Notes under the pieces: model-generated | Told to the model about the DNA's origin: nothing | Database searches by the model: none | The model's input: only the letters and a program-made list of their open reading frames with translations | Position numbers and translations under genes: made by a program | Assembly (NCBI GenBank): GCA_034620365.1 | Contig: JAQGEQ010000219.1 | Span: 1 to 64,000, forward strand | Reading direction: 5' to 3' | Origin: Pegea sp. RAD2-039 | Lineage: Eukaryota; Chordata; Thaliacea; Salpida; Salpidae | DNA length: 64,000 nt | Shown: positions 39,039 to 59,735 of the stretch, piece after piece | How positions within the stretch are numbered: the first letter of the stretch is position 1 | Layout: every line of letters begins with the position of its first letter

Positions 39039-41133
39039 ATGAATCGGGAACGTTTTGATCGTCAACCACCTGAGGTTAGTTTTTTTTTCTATTTTTAAAA
39101 ATATCAAAAATACTCATTTTTAATTTTCAGTATTCAAAGATTAGTAATATGATGAGAACAAGAAGTCCTCTCCTTAAAATCTTACTCGTCTTTTTTTGCG
39201 CCTTTGGAATTTGGTCATTCAATCACCCCAACTCTCGTAAGTAACCTAGCAACCGACTTACTTAGCAACCACTTGATAAACGACTACTTACTTAGCAACT
39301 ACAAACATGATAATCATGTACATAGTAACCAGTTAAGCAACTAGCTGCTTACCAACATAGAAACTGGTTGCCTAGCAACCAATTGCTCAATAACCAGTTA
39401 CAAGAACTCATTTGACCCTCAAATTGCTTGCAACAAATGACGTAACAACTAATGACGTCATTAATTTACAGATTTGAGTTTGAGATCACAGAGCATTAGC
39501 TTGAGTAAGGATACATCACGTGATCAAACTCTGCGAGACTCTTCGGCTTCTCGAAGTGTTTCCGCTTTCCACAAGGTGGCGCAAACGTGCACAAAAACAG
39601 TAACAAACGTCGTATTCTTGAAAACTCATAAAACTGGAAGTTCCACGATGTCTAATATTATGCTTCGATTTGCGGGTGAATGACATTTTGTTAACTTGCT
39701 TGGGGGTTATTAAAGGTCATTTAATAAATCGATTTTGTTCCTGACTTTTTTTGAACCTGAGGCTCAGATAACTTTTTTAGGGCATTTGGGGCACTAAGAC
39801 TGTAAAATGTGCTGAAGTCTCAAAAAGAAGTCCTTTTTCTCTAGTACCAAAAGAAATAAATTTCATCTTTTCTAAATACCCTCTAAAATGCCCCGAAAAG
39901 TTAGAAAGGGTTTTATTGAAACTTTTCAAACTCAATTTGTTTCTAGATACTCACAATCTAACTGTTGGATTGCCTCTCAAGAACCACTGGGAACTTGGAG
40001 GATATCCAGCTTACATTGATAGACGACTAATTGATCCTCAATTACCCAAATACAACATTATTGGTCACCATTTCAGGTTACAAATTCAAAAAATGACTAA
40101 TCATTCGAGCGGAACGATTCAATTTTAGATTTAATATTGAAAAATTACAAGAAATAGTTCCGGAAGACACGCGATTTATCACAATCATCAGAGCGCCTAT
40201 GGACAACGTCGAATCAGTTTTCGGTTTCTTTGTTGTATGTGACTCGTGTATGTTAATGACCTCACCAGTGAAGTTATTGTTTGTAGGATCAAAGTCCATT
40301 TGTTGATTGGTTAGCTGGTGTTGAAGCTGAGACTACTTCATTAAGACTTCAAACTTTTTATGATAGTCCTGAAAAGTTTTTTAATAAAAACACAGATTGG
40401 TTTTTTCGCGCCAAAAATCACATGTTTTTCGACAACGGGTAATTCCCTGTACTGAGAGTTGAGTTAAAGTGACTGTGTTGTTTTAGGTATGATGTCTCGA
40501 ACGTTGATGATACTTATATTGATTCACGAATCGAAGAAATGGATAATATCTTTAGTCTAGTTTTAATTACTGATTATTTCGATGAAAGTTTGATTATGAT
40601 GAAACATCATCTTTGCTGGGATTGGGAAGATATCGTTTATATCAAGTTTAAGATGCGAATTGAAGAAGCTAAAACTGAGGTTAATAATTTGGCGTTTTTC
40701 GAATTTGGTGTTTCAACTTTTTTTTCAGGTTGATACGGTTTTAGGAGAAAAAATTTTGAAATGGAACCATGCTGACTATAAACTTTATGATTATTTCAAC
40801 AAAACTTTCTGGAAAAGTGTTGATAAGTATGGACGGGATAAAATGGCCGCTGATATTTTGACGTTACAATCAAAACAAAAAGAAGCTGAAAATCTTTGTA
40901 TAGATTCCTACCAGCCTTTTAAGAAAAAGCCCTGGATTTTAGGGGCTAAATTACGCCCCAAACCTTCTGATTACTGCAAGCATTTAGCTTGGTCTGAAAC
41001 AGTTTATGGTGAACATTTGAGAGAGAAAATGTATGATTCTATTCCTAATTTGAAACGACCAACTGAAGAGGAAGAAGAAGCAAAGCAAAGACTTTTTGAT
41101 GAGGTTGCCCAGAGCTCGTTGAGAAAAGATTGA
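39039..41133 (+). CDS. GAL3ST: Galactose-3-O-sulfotransferase (Gal3ST family)
   Basis: Golgi type II membrane enzyme that transfers sulfate from PAPS to the 3-OH of galactose on glycolipids or glycoproteins. Exons: 39039-39074, 39131-39236, 39472-39675, 39947-40076, 40129-40234, 40287-40438, 40487-40679, 40729-41133; 443 residues, phases agree. A short cytosolic tail precedes one transmembrane segment (LLKILLVFFCAFGIWSF), then a Ser-rich stem, then the 5'-phosphosulfate loop VVFLKTHKTGSSTMSNI. Further family blocks are YNIIGHHFRFNIEKL, TRFITIIRAPMDNVESVFGF (3'-phosphate site region), LVLITDYFDESLIMMKHHLC and WNHADYKLYDYFNKTFW. The length fits the family (about 420-480). The block pattern is nearest GAL3ST1 (cerebroside sulfotransferase) to my eye, but the acceptor cannot be fixed from sequence alone. 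Confidence 0.9.
39237..39440. repeat. Degenerate short-unit repeat (agcaac-rich) in the stem intron
   Basis: The motifs ttagcaacca, ctagcaaccaa and taaccagtta recur at irregular spacing of about 15-25 bp through the intron between the membrane-anchor exon and the PAPS-loop exon. It looks like an old decayed minisatellite. Confidence 0.5.
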
Positions 41134-41192
41134 TTTAAAAAAAATTGCCCTAAAAGCTTTTGATGTGCAATTAAGATTTTAATTATTACACG

Positions 41193-41198
41193 AATAAA
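41193..41198 (+). promoter_or_regulatory. Poly(A) signal AATAAA
   Basis: Hexamer 60 nt after the sulfotransferase stop codon. Confidence 0.6.
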
Positions 41199-41199
41199 T

Positions 41200-43128
41200 A
41201 TATAGGAAATTATAGCAGCTTATTTACCTATATTAACTTAATTTATAAAACATTGTGAAGACAAGCACACTTACCATTTAATTATTTAAAGCTTCATATA
41301 AACCTTTTCTTTTTCTTTATTGCATCTTTTTTGTTATTTCTAATTTATTTTTCTGTATTGCTAGCAACACTTGCTTCTTTACGGGTTTGTTTTCTCAAGT
41401 TAACAACCATTTGAGATAATTTGGCTTTTTGTCAAAATGTCTTTATCGCTTACTAAGTTCTATTGTAACTAATAACAGCATCATAACTTTGCAAAATGTA
41501 TTTGATTGACTTTTTTTGCTGAGAACTTTTCCGAAATAAACTAAACGTAAAAATAATTGAAATTGTTTACTGATGAAATTACAAATAAAGTTATTCACAA
41601 ATAAAATGTTAATTTATTAAAAATATATTTTAGTAAGTTGAAAATTTAACGCTATTTAAAGTATTTTTTAAATGACGAAAAATATAATTTAATATTTGTT
41701 CAGTAAATACTATAAAAGAAGGTTTAGTACTATCAGTAAATTATGAAGAAAGATTATAAAAATTTATAAATAATTAAACTAAATTGGTTTATTAAATTCA
41801 TTATTGAGTAAAAATTATTGAAAAAGAAAATTGACTTTTGTTAAAAAATAGTTTTATTATAGTGAGGAGTGTTGTTCTTAATTTTATTGAAGAAGACAAA
41901 TGAAATAGAAATTCATTTAAATAAGAATTTTATTTAATAACAAAATTATTTTTTTTCACATCTAGAAAAAGCTTAAACACGAATTTGATTTCTGTAAATA
42001 CTTGATTTAAAAGTACTCTAAATATTCTGTAAAATTTAAAAATTCATTTGAAAAGTTTTATACAAAAGCTGCTATAAATTTTATTTTGCAACAAACTAGT
42101 TTATGGTTTTAATGTCATTATGACTTTAATGAATATTTAAAACTTTTAAGATAAGATTTTTATCGGAATGTAGAAGAACTTTGATATTAAACTCAGTGAC
42201 ATACAGTTACTAAAACCACTAACTTGACGTTTTGAAGATATGATAAATCAATTTTCAAAAAACCACATTGACTAATGAAACCTTGAATAACTTTTTCTAA
42301 TATAACAATAACTTTTAATACTAAATTGCAAGAGTCGATTTCTAAAAGTAAAAATGAAAAAAGTGTTTCAACAAAAACTTTTTGAAAAGCCATTAAATAA
42401 TCAATAATCTGAAACTTGAATGCCACCCTCAAAATAATAACTTTTTAGGTAGTTTAACTAACTTTGTTATAAGAATAGACAACAATTATCACTTTTATTA
42501 ATTAGTTTTAAACAATTTAAATGTAGTTTTGAGCTCAACTACCTAAAAATAGTTTTTATAAATAGAAAAGAAAGGTATTCTACAATTGTAATTTTATCTC
42601 ACAAAGTTTGTTGCAAACAACTGACGTAGGCGTATTAATTTGTTAATTTTAGAGTTTCCAAAATAAAATTCCAGGTAAGACGTTATATGTGTCTATTTAC
42701 GTTTTAAGCTAGGGCTTTTGTATATGACTTTTTAGTTCATTTTCTTATCTTTCCTAATATATCTAATCTTTTTGGTTATTTTAGGCTGAGATTTTATCTT
42801 TCAAACCACTGTGGTCACTAAATAATAAATAAACAAAAGTTTTAACAAATTAATATTTATTACTAAATTAGTTTAAGACTTTTATAGAAGTCAAAAGTAT
42901 TCATCATTTTCATGATTTTTTTATAAAATTTACGAATTTCAGAAATTTATGTGAAAATGATAGAAAAAGAAATTTTATATTTTCTACTCTAATTTTGCTA
43001 GCAACGTTTTTATCGACTGAAAATTACTTTTTTTTAGGAAACTAATCTAGAAAGTAAATTGCAGAATATCAACCTATTTGATAAATATTCGATGTAAGAA
43101 CATGCAACAATTAAATGTTCTAGAAATG
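41200..43128. other. Convergent intergenic region, no gene seen
   Basis: It lies between the 3' ends of the sulfotransferase (+) and ABCC (-) genes. It is A+T rich. The minus-strand open frame at 42,193-42,432 has no domain or splice support. Confidence 0.6.
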
Positions 43129-50855
<7,727 letters not shown>

Positions 50856-51464
50856 TCTTAAAAGCAAATAAATTTTGCTGAAACAGAAAAAAAAATTGTC
50901 AAAAAATTAAGAAATAAAGAAACTATGATGTATAAAATAGCAACAAAAATAAAAATGTGTTGTCTTACATTAAGTAATATAAAACATTTATAAAAAACAT
51001 TATAGAGACATAAAACGATTTTAATTAGAATCTAAATCATTTAAACAATATAAACATCAAAAGAAAAAATTACTTTATTCAAGTTTAGTTGCTTGATAAG
51101 TAAATAATAAAATAGCAATTAATAAACATAAGTAATTACATAGAATTTTAAAAATAGGAAACTAAATTGCACTTCCTCTTTTCAAAACTATCTCATAATA
51201 AACACCACTAATGAGTTACTTATATTCAATGTTACTCTTGATAAAATGTGGACAACTATGGTCATTTTACCAACTGTCAAAATATGGCCTGAACAGGAGT
51301 GACAAATATTAAAATAGAAAATGTTAAAATTGTATATTCTAAAATGACCGAAACTTTATACTTGTTAAATTTATTCTACATTTGAAAATAAAAACTTTTT
51401 TACCGTCGTAAACGATATACAAAATGTGTGTAAAAATAAAAAACAATTACAGAAAATTAAAAGG
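50856..51464. other. Region upstream of ABCC1
   Basis: Probable promoter side of the ABCC1-like gene. It is A+T rich with no gene. The stretch 51,175-51,320 is slightly less A+T rich but has no recognisable content. Confidence 0.5.
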
Positions 51465-51757
51465 TATTAATAAATGTATTTTTTTAAGTTTTAATAGAGT
51501 AATGGTATGCAGGAAACTTAAGATTAAATACGATAGTTATAAACATCGTCTTAGCTTCTTCAATTTAGATACTTTGGAAGTTCGACGAATTAAATACGAC
51601 TTAATTCTTATTTTCAAAATTATCCACAATTTAATTGACATTCAGTTTGATGATTTCTTTTCCTTTAGTCTTTTCCTTAAGTTATATCAAATCAGAGGAC
51701 ACATATTACATCTTAATAAGGCCATATCACCTGGTACCTTAATCAGAGCTATATTTT
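51465..51757 (+). mobile_element. Non-LTR retrotransposon fragment (3' ORF piece)
   Basis: The reading KIKYDSYKHRLSFFNLDTLE...RRIKYDLILIFKIIHNLIDI is nearly identical to part of the element at 55,540-56,770. Homology begins near 51,505 and stops near 51,757, before the 3' end of the element, so both ends are truncated. SINE copy 2 follows 34 bp later. Confidence 0.85.
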
Positions 51758-51790
51758 AAACTAACTAAAATAAAAAATAATAATATTTAA

Positions 51791-52140
51791 CACATCTGTC
51801 TGCGTTATGTAGCAGTTACCACGCAACACACAGATGGACCCAGGTGGACACATTTTTACGACAAGAAAAACTTCATAACAAAACCCGGGCAGAAGAGCTT
51901 TATTAGAGAATTTATCATAACATTTTTAGGAGACGCAAAACTCCAAATTTAAATCTGGAGTTGGGGCCTCGTAGGCAGTTTTTCATTGTACTCAGTGTCG
52001 TTCTGGAAGCTCTGGTGACGCTAACTGGCCTGTATTGTCGTATAAGTCTTTCTGTTCCGCTTCATACCTTGTTGGCGTAGAGAGTGGAATTCTGCTGCAT
52101 AGGCAACAACTGGATTTTTACAATTTCTGCCCTGGCTTAC
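51791..52140 (+). mobile_element. tRNA-derived SINE, copy 2
   Basis: Same ordered blocks as the copy at 23,705-24,035: cacatctgtctgcgttatgt with agcagttacc (head), ttacgacaagaaaaactt, ttaggagacgcaaaac, cagtgtcgttctgg, gttccgcttcataccttgtt, ggcgtagagagtggaat, caacaactgga. The head is more mutated and the B-box is poor. About 30% divergence by eye, so this is an old copy. Confidence 0.82.
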
Positions 52141-54043
52141 CGAATGACAGCTTCGATCGAATCAGGCCATGTAAATATATTCAAAGTTGAGTAATCTTTG
52201 TCAGGAAAATATTTAATAATTACAAAATCAAATGTATTCATTTAAATTATCTCTATATGTAAACTACTTTAGATTTTCGATAATTTGCTGAAAAAATGCC
52301 AAGATTAAAAAGGTTTAAGGTACTTTATAGTTTTACGAAAGTTTTTTGGATAATTAGAGTTGCAGAAAGATAAATAAAAACTGCAGCATTTGACAAACTT
52401 TTAGTGAATTTGCCACTTTAAAAAGTAATCCTAGAACTTTGATAATTTAGCTAGTTAATTGATAATTTTTAATAGGCGTTGATACCACCATTGTTTTTGC
52501 TATTTGCTGCAAAAAAAAAACAGGAAAGTTTAAGGCACCTTGAATCACTAAGACCAAATTAACCATTTATTAAGAAAATATTATTTTGCATTGCTTTTAC
52601 ATTTCATTTTTTTCGTTTATTTTGAGTCTTATAAAGCTTTTTTTCAGATTAAGGTTTAACTTTATGAATTAAGTAATGTTATTAGTTAAAGTAGTAAACC
52701 ATTCTAGTTAAGCTATTATCAGTTGTCATTATAATAAATTTGTCAAGTTCCACGGCTACTTCAAGCCAAAGATCTTTTTGTAATTCTGAATTTTACAACA
52801 GAAGCTAAATATTACAAAAAGTATTTGATTCAATCAGAAAGCGGACGAACGTTGCTCTTACAAACAGTTTTTCTACTAGATGCTTCCATGCTTAACACAT
52901 CAATCTATCTTCTTCGTTTCTAAGTTGATAAATTAGAACTAATATCATATTATAGAAATAATCTATTTTGTTTGAAAAATTTATTATTTAAAAATTTTTG
53001 CAACGTCATGTGCACAAACTAAGCTTAATTTTTTAGTAGGTTTATAATTAAAAGACTTTAACAACGATGAGTTTTCTTAGTTGATTCCTACAAAAACTGA
53101 ATAAAGATAACCAAACACTTCATTATTGTATTTTACATTTCTTATCTTGTTTGACATTATATTGATGATTACTTTTAAACAAAACGGTTCATGTTTTTAG
53201 GAAAATATTAATTTATGTATTCAACCTTTAAAAGTGGTTTCCTTTTAAAATAATATTAATATAGTAAAAACCTTGCTTTATAATGTAAAATGAAAAGAGT
53301 TTGGTAAATGTTTTCTTTAAAATTTTTGGCTGTAGATAATGTTTTGTTTTATAATACTTAATAGTTCAAGTAGATAACTAAATTACTCTTATATACAATT
53401 AAAATTTTATTAATTTTGTTTAACATTATTTATTTAATTTTGGTAAATCGATTTAACCATAAAAATGAAATTTACAAATTTTTTTGTTCGAAAAATCTAA
53501 TTAGAGCGAATTTATATGTTTTATTGATATTAATATTGAATATATAAATAATTCTGAATACTATATGATTTGTTTTTCAAATTAAAAAACTAATTCAAAA
53601 TGCTTAATAACAATTAGATTTAACATTCACAAATCTAAACAAACTTAAATTAATTGATTTTAAATAAATTAATAAATATTCGTTTAAAAAAATATTACAT
53701 ATGTTAAATTTGTTTTATTTTAAAGTTAAAAACTTTTTAATTTAACTTTTTTGTTAATTAATATATTTTATTAAACAATGTTTTTGTAAGATTTTAGGTT
53801 TTATTTAATATTTTGTTATTTTATTTTTAATATTTTTCGATAAACTTCTGATAATTATGAAATACATTTTTTGCAGTTTACTTTTTTAAAAATAGTTAAA
53901 ATTTTCAGCAAATATTTTATTAAGTTTTTATTTTTGTTGGTTACAACAAAAATCCTAGTATAATAATTTGATTACAAAATAATTTTTTTGATTTAAAAAC
54001 TCTTTTAATCTTCTTAGCAGAATTTTTTATAGCAATTTGAAAG
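52141..54043. other. A+T-rich region upstream of the RING gene
   Basis: No coding signal on either strand. A short aaggcaccttgaatcact at 52,539 belongs to the dispersed motif family. Confidence 0.55.
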
Positions 54044-55184
54044 ATGAAAAAATTTCATAAAAAAATTGGAGAAAAACCTAAAAGAAAACTACCTGAGGTC
54101 TGTTTCAAAAGTTTTTATCTTCCTTAAAAATATTTTGAGCAATTTTGATAGTAAATTATCACAAAGCATATTAGAAAATATCTGGAATTAATTTGAGAAA
54201 TACCCTGCGCAAAAATTCTCATTAGTATTTTAAAATTTTATTTTTAATCTGATTAAGTTTTGAGTTTTATTATATCTATTTATATAAAGAAGTTGTCATT
54301 TATATCTGATATATATTATTTCTTAATATTAAGAATTTTTAAACATTTTTATATAAAATAAACTTTTCATTTTTAGGAAGATTTAAATGCACAATCATTT
54401 AAGATTAATAAACAGAAAGAAAATTTTCATGAACAGGTGATCCACTTCTAACATTATTAATCAATTAGTTGATATTATTTTAACTTTTTCTTCTAGAGAA
54501 GCGTAGTCATGTATGAACAGCAAGTCAACATACTCATTAATGTAAGTTAACATTTTACTGATGCTGGCTTAGATAAATGCAAAAAAATTATTTGTAGGAA
54601 AAGAAGAATGATTTATTGATTAATGAAAAAATGTTAAGAAAAACTCAAGCTGAAATTACAAAATTAAAAGAAACAGAAATTCAAATTCTAGTAAACTTAA
54701 TTTAAATAATTATAGATTTCTCAAAATATCTAAACTTGGATCTACTTTTTTGATTACAGGATAATGCTAAGAATCAGGTTTTGGAGGTTTTTAGTTCAGA
54801 TATTTTATCTGTTTGCACCAAAACACTAAAATGTGTTATTTGTAATGATATTTTTATGGAACCAACCTTACTAAGTTGTTCACATATTTTCTGCAAAGTA
54901 AAAAGATTTTTTTTATTTAAAAATCATAAACAATTTGATCATTATAGGTATGCATGTTAGAAAGATGCAGAAAAACTTGTTTTGTATGTGATCAAATTCA
55001 TACATCATCTATATATTTACTTTCTTTGGATTTTTACATTAAAACTTTATATGGAAAACTACCTTATAATGATATTCAGAAATTAAAAAGAAGAAGAAAT
55101 ATAAATGTAAACAATTTTCTACCGTCTATGTGATTATTCCATTAAAAATTTGAATATTTTTAACAGGATAGAAGAAAAACCTGA
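54044..55184 (+). CDS. Small RING-finger protein with coiled coil (RNF8/RNF168-like arrangement)
   Basis: Likely E3 ubiquitin ligase-type protein. Seven exons: 54044-54097, 54377-54436, 54497-54541, 54598-54690, 54760-54897, 54948-55106, 55167-55184; every exon is a multiple of three, giving 188 residues. A Lys-rich start is followed by a predicted coiled coil (EKKNDLLINEKMLRKTQAEI) and a C3HC4 RING: CVIC, then C-S-H-x2-C-x2-C (SCSHIFCKVC) and CFVC, so all eight zinc ligands are present. A short basic tail ends the protein. Coiled coil followed by RING recalls RNF8, but there is no FHA domain. All introns begin with GT and end with AG. TEs lie on both sides. No close family member is recognised. 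Confidence 0.8.
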
Positions 55185-55204
55185 AGAGTTTCATTTTGAT
55201 TTCC

Positions 55205-55210
55205 AATAAA
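55205..55210 (+). promoter_or_regulatory. Poly(A) signal AATAAA
   Basis: Hexamer 21 nt after the RING gene stop. It supports that short terminal exon. Confidence 0.55.
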
Positions 55211-55539
55211 ACATGTTTAAGACTCCAAAGAAGTTGTTGAAGTTAGAATCATAGTTTAAGTTTTCACTGAAAGAAAATTCTCATAATTTTTTAAGCACTT
55301 TTCGATTGCAAAACATTTCACAAAAATCTGACTACAGAATATTAATTTTACAACTAAACAAACATTGTGAAGTCATTGATAAATTTACAACATTGATTCA
55401 CAAGTTTCAAACTTTCAAATATAATTTTATCTTTTGTTCAATTACAAAATATTTTTTATTTTAAAAGACTTGAAATAAAACAAATTGATACAAGATTGAG
55501 CAATCATCATCTAATTATTCTGATCTTCTGTTTCAAACT

Positions 55540-56770
55540 TCTTAGATCTAAATAAGTTCCCTCCAATACATATCAAACATAGAATCCAACAAACTCGTGT
55601 AGAAATATCTTTATCTACTTCTAGTCAAATCACTAGTGGTGTTCCTCAGGGTTCTGTTCTGGGTCCCCTTTTTAATTTTCATCGAAGACCTCATCAGAAG
55701 ATTAGTAGCAGTAGATGATGTCAGAGTGTTTGTGTATGCAGATGATATCAAGCTATCATCTTATAAAACTTCAAACTGCACTACACGCTGTAGAAAACTG
55801 GTCTACGAATTGGCAGCTCAGAATCCAGCCCACAAAGTCTGAACTTATAACTTTTTCTCGTAAACCAGCTGTAAATTGCTTGAACCAATACTCCATCAAT
55901 AAATTTATTATTCAACGTGTATCTTCGGTCCTAGACCTTGGCATTACTCTATCATCTGACTTTAAATGGCGCAATTATGTTTCAAAATCTTTGGAAAATC
56001 AATCAACCTTGTATTCCTTATTATAAAGACCTTTAATTCTAAGGACCAATGCTTTTTTACCAATCTTTTCAAATTGTACTTACGTCCAATTCTTGAATAC
56101 AATGTTAGTGCATGGATGCCATATCAAGTTAGTGATATCAAAAAAGTCGAGTCTGTTCAGGCCACATTTACGAGATTAGTATGTAGAAAACTTAATATTA
56201 AATATAATAGTTATAAACATTGTCTCACCTTCTTCAATTTAGATACTTTGGAAATTCGACGAATTAAATACGACTTAATTCTTATTTTTAAAATTAACCA
56301 CAATTTAATTGACATTCAGTTTGATGATTTTGTTTCCATTAATCCTTCCCTCAAGTTATATCAGCTCAGACGACACACATTACACCTTAATAAGCCTATA
56401 TCACCTAGTACATTGGTCAAAGCAAATTTTTTCTCATACCGTACAATTAATACATGGAATCAGCTGCCATCACACATTGCCATGTCGAAGTCACTCGCAT
56501 TGTTCAAGCAGAAGTTGAACCGTTATAATATTGCCAACATTGTCATTTCTAAACTGTGATTTTTTCTCTCTTTCTTATATTATTAACATTCCATGTAATT
56601 GTTCACTGTTATATGCTTTGAGTGATATCGAAATACCATGTGTTACATCTTTTACTTTCTATATTTTTGACTAAATAGATGTTAATTGTGAGAATGTGTG
56701 TTAGCGAGAGGTACTTTCTTCAGGTACCCTCTTTCGCATTTATTGTAATAAATAAATAAAATAAATAACT
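55540..56770 (+). mobile_element. 5'-truncated, frameshifted non-LTR retrotransposon (reverse transcriptase)
   Basis: The 3' part of a LINE-type polymerase ORF. The readable pieces are SGVPQGSVLGPLF (RT block), a frameshift, FVYADDIKLSS (catalytic YADD), a second frameshift, then LELGITLSSDF-type thumb sequence (DLGITLSSDFKW) and, in a third frame, KLYLRPILEYNVSAWMPYQ to the stop at 56,559. The type resembles CR1/Jockey-like elements. A 3' hairpin follows (gcgagaggtac...gtaccctctttcgc, 56,703-56,738), then a taaa-rich tail at about 56,744-56,767. The frameshifts make it inactive. Confidence 0.92.
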
Positions 56771-57654
56771 AAACTTAAAAACTTAGTGACTTCAGTATTA
56801 CCTACATAAGTAGCAAACTAGAATTGTTTACTAAATTAGTAAAAATTTGAAATATTAGTAACCATTTCATGAATAAGGCTTTGAGAGCAATCATTGTCAA
56901 GATCATCTTTCACCCATGTTTCTTTACATCTTTTTATTCTTTGCATTGAATTCATTTAAGCTTTAAACTTTGCATTAATTGACTTTATAAACTAAATAAG
57001 AAGTTTTAGACTCACATCTAATAATACAATTTCTTTTCTACACTTCAATTACTTTGATTTATTTTCTAGAAAGCTTTTACTTTTTACATCTAAAATAACT
57101 ATATTTAACTTACTTTTTTAACTATATTTATTATATGAAACAGTTTTTTCTTCAAACTTTTCAACAAAAATTTTAGATAATTTAAAATTTGAAAATAAAA
57201 AAAATTAAAAAAAAAATTTTGATTACACAATTGCATTTTGAAATATTTTTTCAATTTCTAAAAATCTGACTTAAACAGTTTACTTAAACAATCTAGATGT
57301 TTACTTTTGAAAATAGTCACTATTAAAAAAATACTATACGGATATATAATATAATTTATATATATGGAGTTTTAATATAGTTTATCAAAAAAGTTAATAA
57401 TTTTGTAAAAACATAATTCTTATCATTATAATTGTGAGCGGTTAATTTAAGTTCTAACTTGTTTATTTTGTTAAACAAAACTAAAATATCTTTCAAAACA
57501 ATGTTTATAAATTCAAGTTATATTAAGAAATAAATTTTACAAAATAACACAAAAATTCAAATAATTTATTAGTTTTTAATTAAAGTTCTTATTCCGCTGT
57601 TTCTTTTAGTATTTAATAGAAATATTAAAAACTTGCTCTTTTGTTGTATACCTC
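56771..57654. other. A+T-rich region, nothing seen
   Basis: No coding or structural signal on either strand. Confidence 0.55.
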
Positions 57655-57830
57655 CAAATAATACAAGAAACTTCATCGCTACAATCTAGTCACTCATCAC
57701 ATAAGTAATTTGCTTGATGTCTCTCAACACAAACATTTTCTCTTTCAGTAAAATTCTAGGAAATGTTATTTCGATCACTTTGACATTTATGAAGGCTATC
57801 TTCACGTCTACAAGTTTTATTGTTGGCATA
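57655..57830 (-). pseudogene. Broken LDL-receptor class A domain exon
   Basis: The minus-strand frame reads KTCRREDSLHKCQSDRNNIS, stop, NFTERENVCVERHQANYLCD-E, stop, LDCSDEVSC. The spacing C-x8-C-D-x4-D-C-S-D-E-x3-C is the class A hallmark. The second stop (TGA) sits where a Trp (TGG) or similar would fit. Two in-frame stops and no flanking exons make it a relic. Confidence 0.6.
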
Positions 57831-59735
57831 TTTTTCAGGATAAATGTCAACTGTAACAAGTTTTATAGTTTAATTGAATTATTATTTTGAATAAATAAGT
57901 AATGCAAACCTCTAAAAATTAGTTTAATATTTATTTTCTTTTATGTTTATTGTTAGTTTTCTGGTTCAGGGTAAGTTGTACAAAATTAATAATTGTTTTT
58001 ACATTTAAACTGCTGCTAACATTCTATTGTACTTTTGCTGACTATACTAAATTAATGATTTGTAATTTTAGTTAGTTGAAAAGAAACATTCTATTTGTTT
58101 AAAGATTTAAAATTATATCTGATGCTGAAGTTCAATTCAAAAAAGTTTTTACTGAATATTTCCTCACATATTATTTTGAACACATTCAAAAATTGATTTT
58201 AAACTAAAGTTTAAAATATAAAGATAAAATATAAATAACCTTTAGTTTTTTAAAGATAAAATATAAATAACCTTTTAGTAAAATATTCAAAAACTAAATA
58301 ATTTCATTCATTTTTTAATTCTTGTTTAGATTAAAATCTCTTTTGTATAATTTTTATTTTAGATGTTTAATGAAATCCAGATTATTAATAATTTTCAAAT
58401 GCTACAGTAATAATTGATACAGAAAATATTGTTAGTTATAGATTAAAAAAAAAGAATAAAAGAGATTAATCTCAACTGATCTGGAAATATTTTATATATA
58501 TTTTTTATAGATAATTTGACATCCAACAAATTGTTGCTTTTATAATGTCTAAATATTTTGCTTTATGCTCAAAATCAATGATATTTATAAAAAAAAATTG
58601 TTAAAAGTTTTTTAAAGATATAAAAGGTTAAAAAGTCTTTAAAAGGAAGAAACCATTTTATAAAACCTAAGATTGTTGAAATTTACTTTCATTCTCGTTA
58701 AAATCTTTATTTATAAAATAAAAAAAATATTTAAAAGAATTTGCTCCATCATAAAAAGACCATGATGAAGAATGATTTATTAAAACTAAAATAAGTTTTA
58801 CATTTTTGATATTATTAGTTTAAAATCTAAATTACAAAATTAACATAATCTAACTTGAGTTTTGTAATCTTTACAATACTTACATCATCAAGGAAACACA
58901 ATTTTGAAAGAAGTTTTTTGTTTTATAAATCCAAGATGTAAGTGACAATTGATATCTTTAACTTGTTTTTCAAAAATCTTAGAAGAAAATTTCAGAAAAT
59001 CTTTTCAATTTTGTAATGAAATAAGTCAGAATTATTTACTGTTCAAATTATTAATTCTAAATTTTGTTGATTGTTTTAAAATTATCATAATTTAAAATTT
59101 CAATTAAATCTATTTTTTTAGTAAATTTTAAATGTAATTTTAAACAAACTTGAAAAATCTTAGGTTTTTTTAATAGCTTAACAAATATTTTGGACTTTTC
59201 CTTTGTTTTATTTATTGTTTTAATTTTATCGAGAACATCAATAAAATCATCTATTTTCAAATGATTACTTTTTAAACTTAAATAGACTATTTTAAAAAAG
59301 GTAAAAAAATTTCTTAAGAAATTATGACAGATTATGAATAATTTTTTGAATAGTTCTTGTTTGTTGTAGTAAAATAAAAGAGAAATTAAATAAATTGAAT
59401 ATTTTTCATGGATATGCTGATAAATATTTGATAGAAATTCTACTTGCTCAATTATTTTGTTTACAAAAAGCTTTATATTATTTTCTGAATTGCTAATAAC
59501 CTTGGAAAGCCTATTAGCTAACTTTATCTCTCGCTTTTATTACTTTTAATCAAGAAAAACTATTTTCTGATGCCAGCTACTCTCCATGAAACAGAAATGA
59601 CTTACATTTTGAACCAAAATGTTGTTTATAAAATTTGTAACTTTATCTGAAAGCACCTTAAAACTGTGATTTGTAAACTAGTAATCCAAATCTCTATTTA
59701 GCACTTTAACCTGTAAACACTTTTATAAAACTGTT
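57831..59735. other. A+T-rich region, nothing seen
   Basis: Only a short direct duplication near 58,221-58,285 (aagataaaatataaataacc twice) and fragments of the dispersed motif family at about 59,648 and 59,700. Confidence 0.5.

Noticed and set aside
42193..42432. 79-codon minus-strand frame
   Set aside because: No domain, no splice-site context and background composition.
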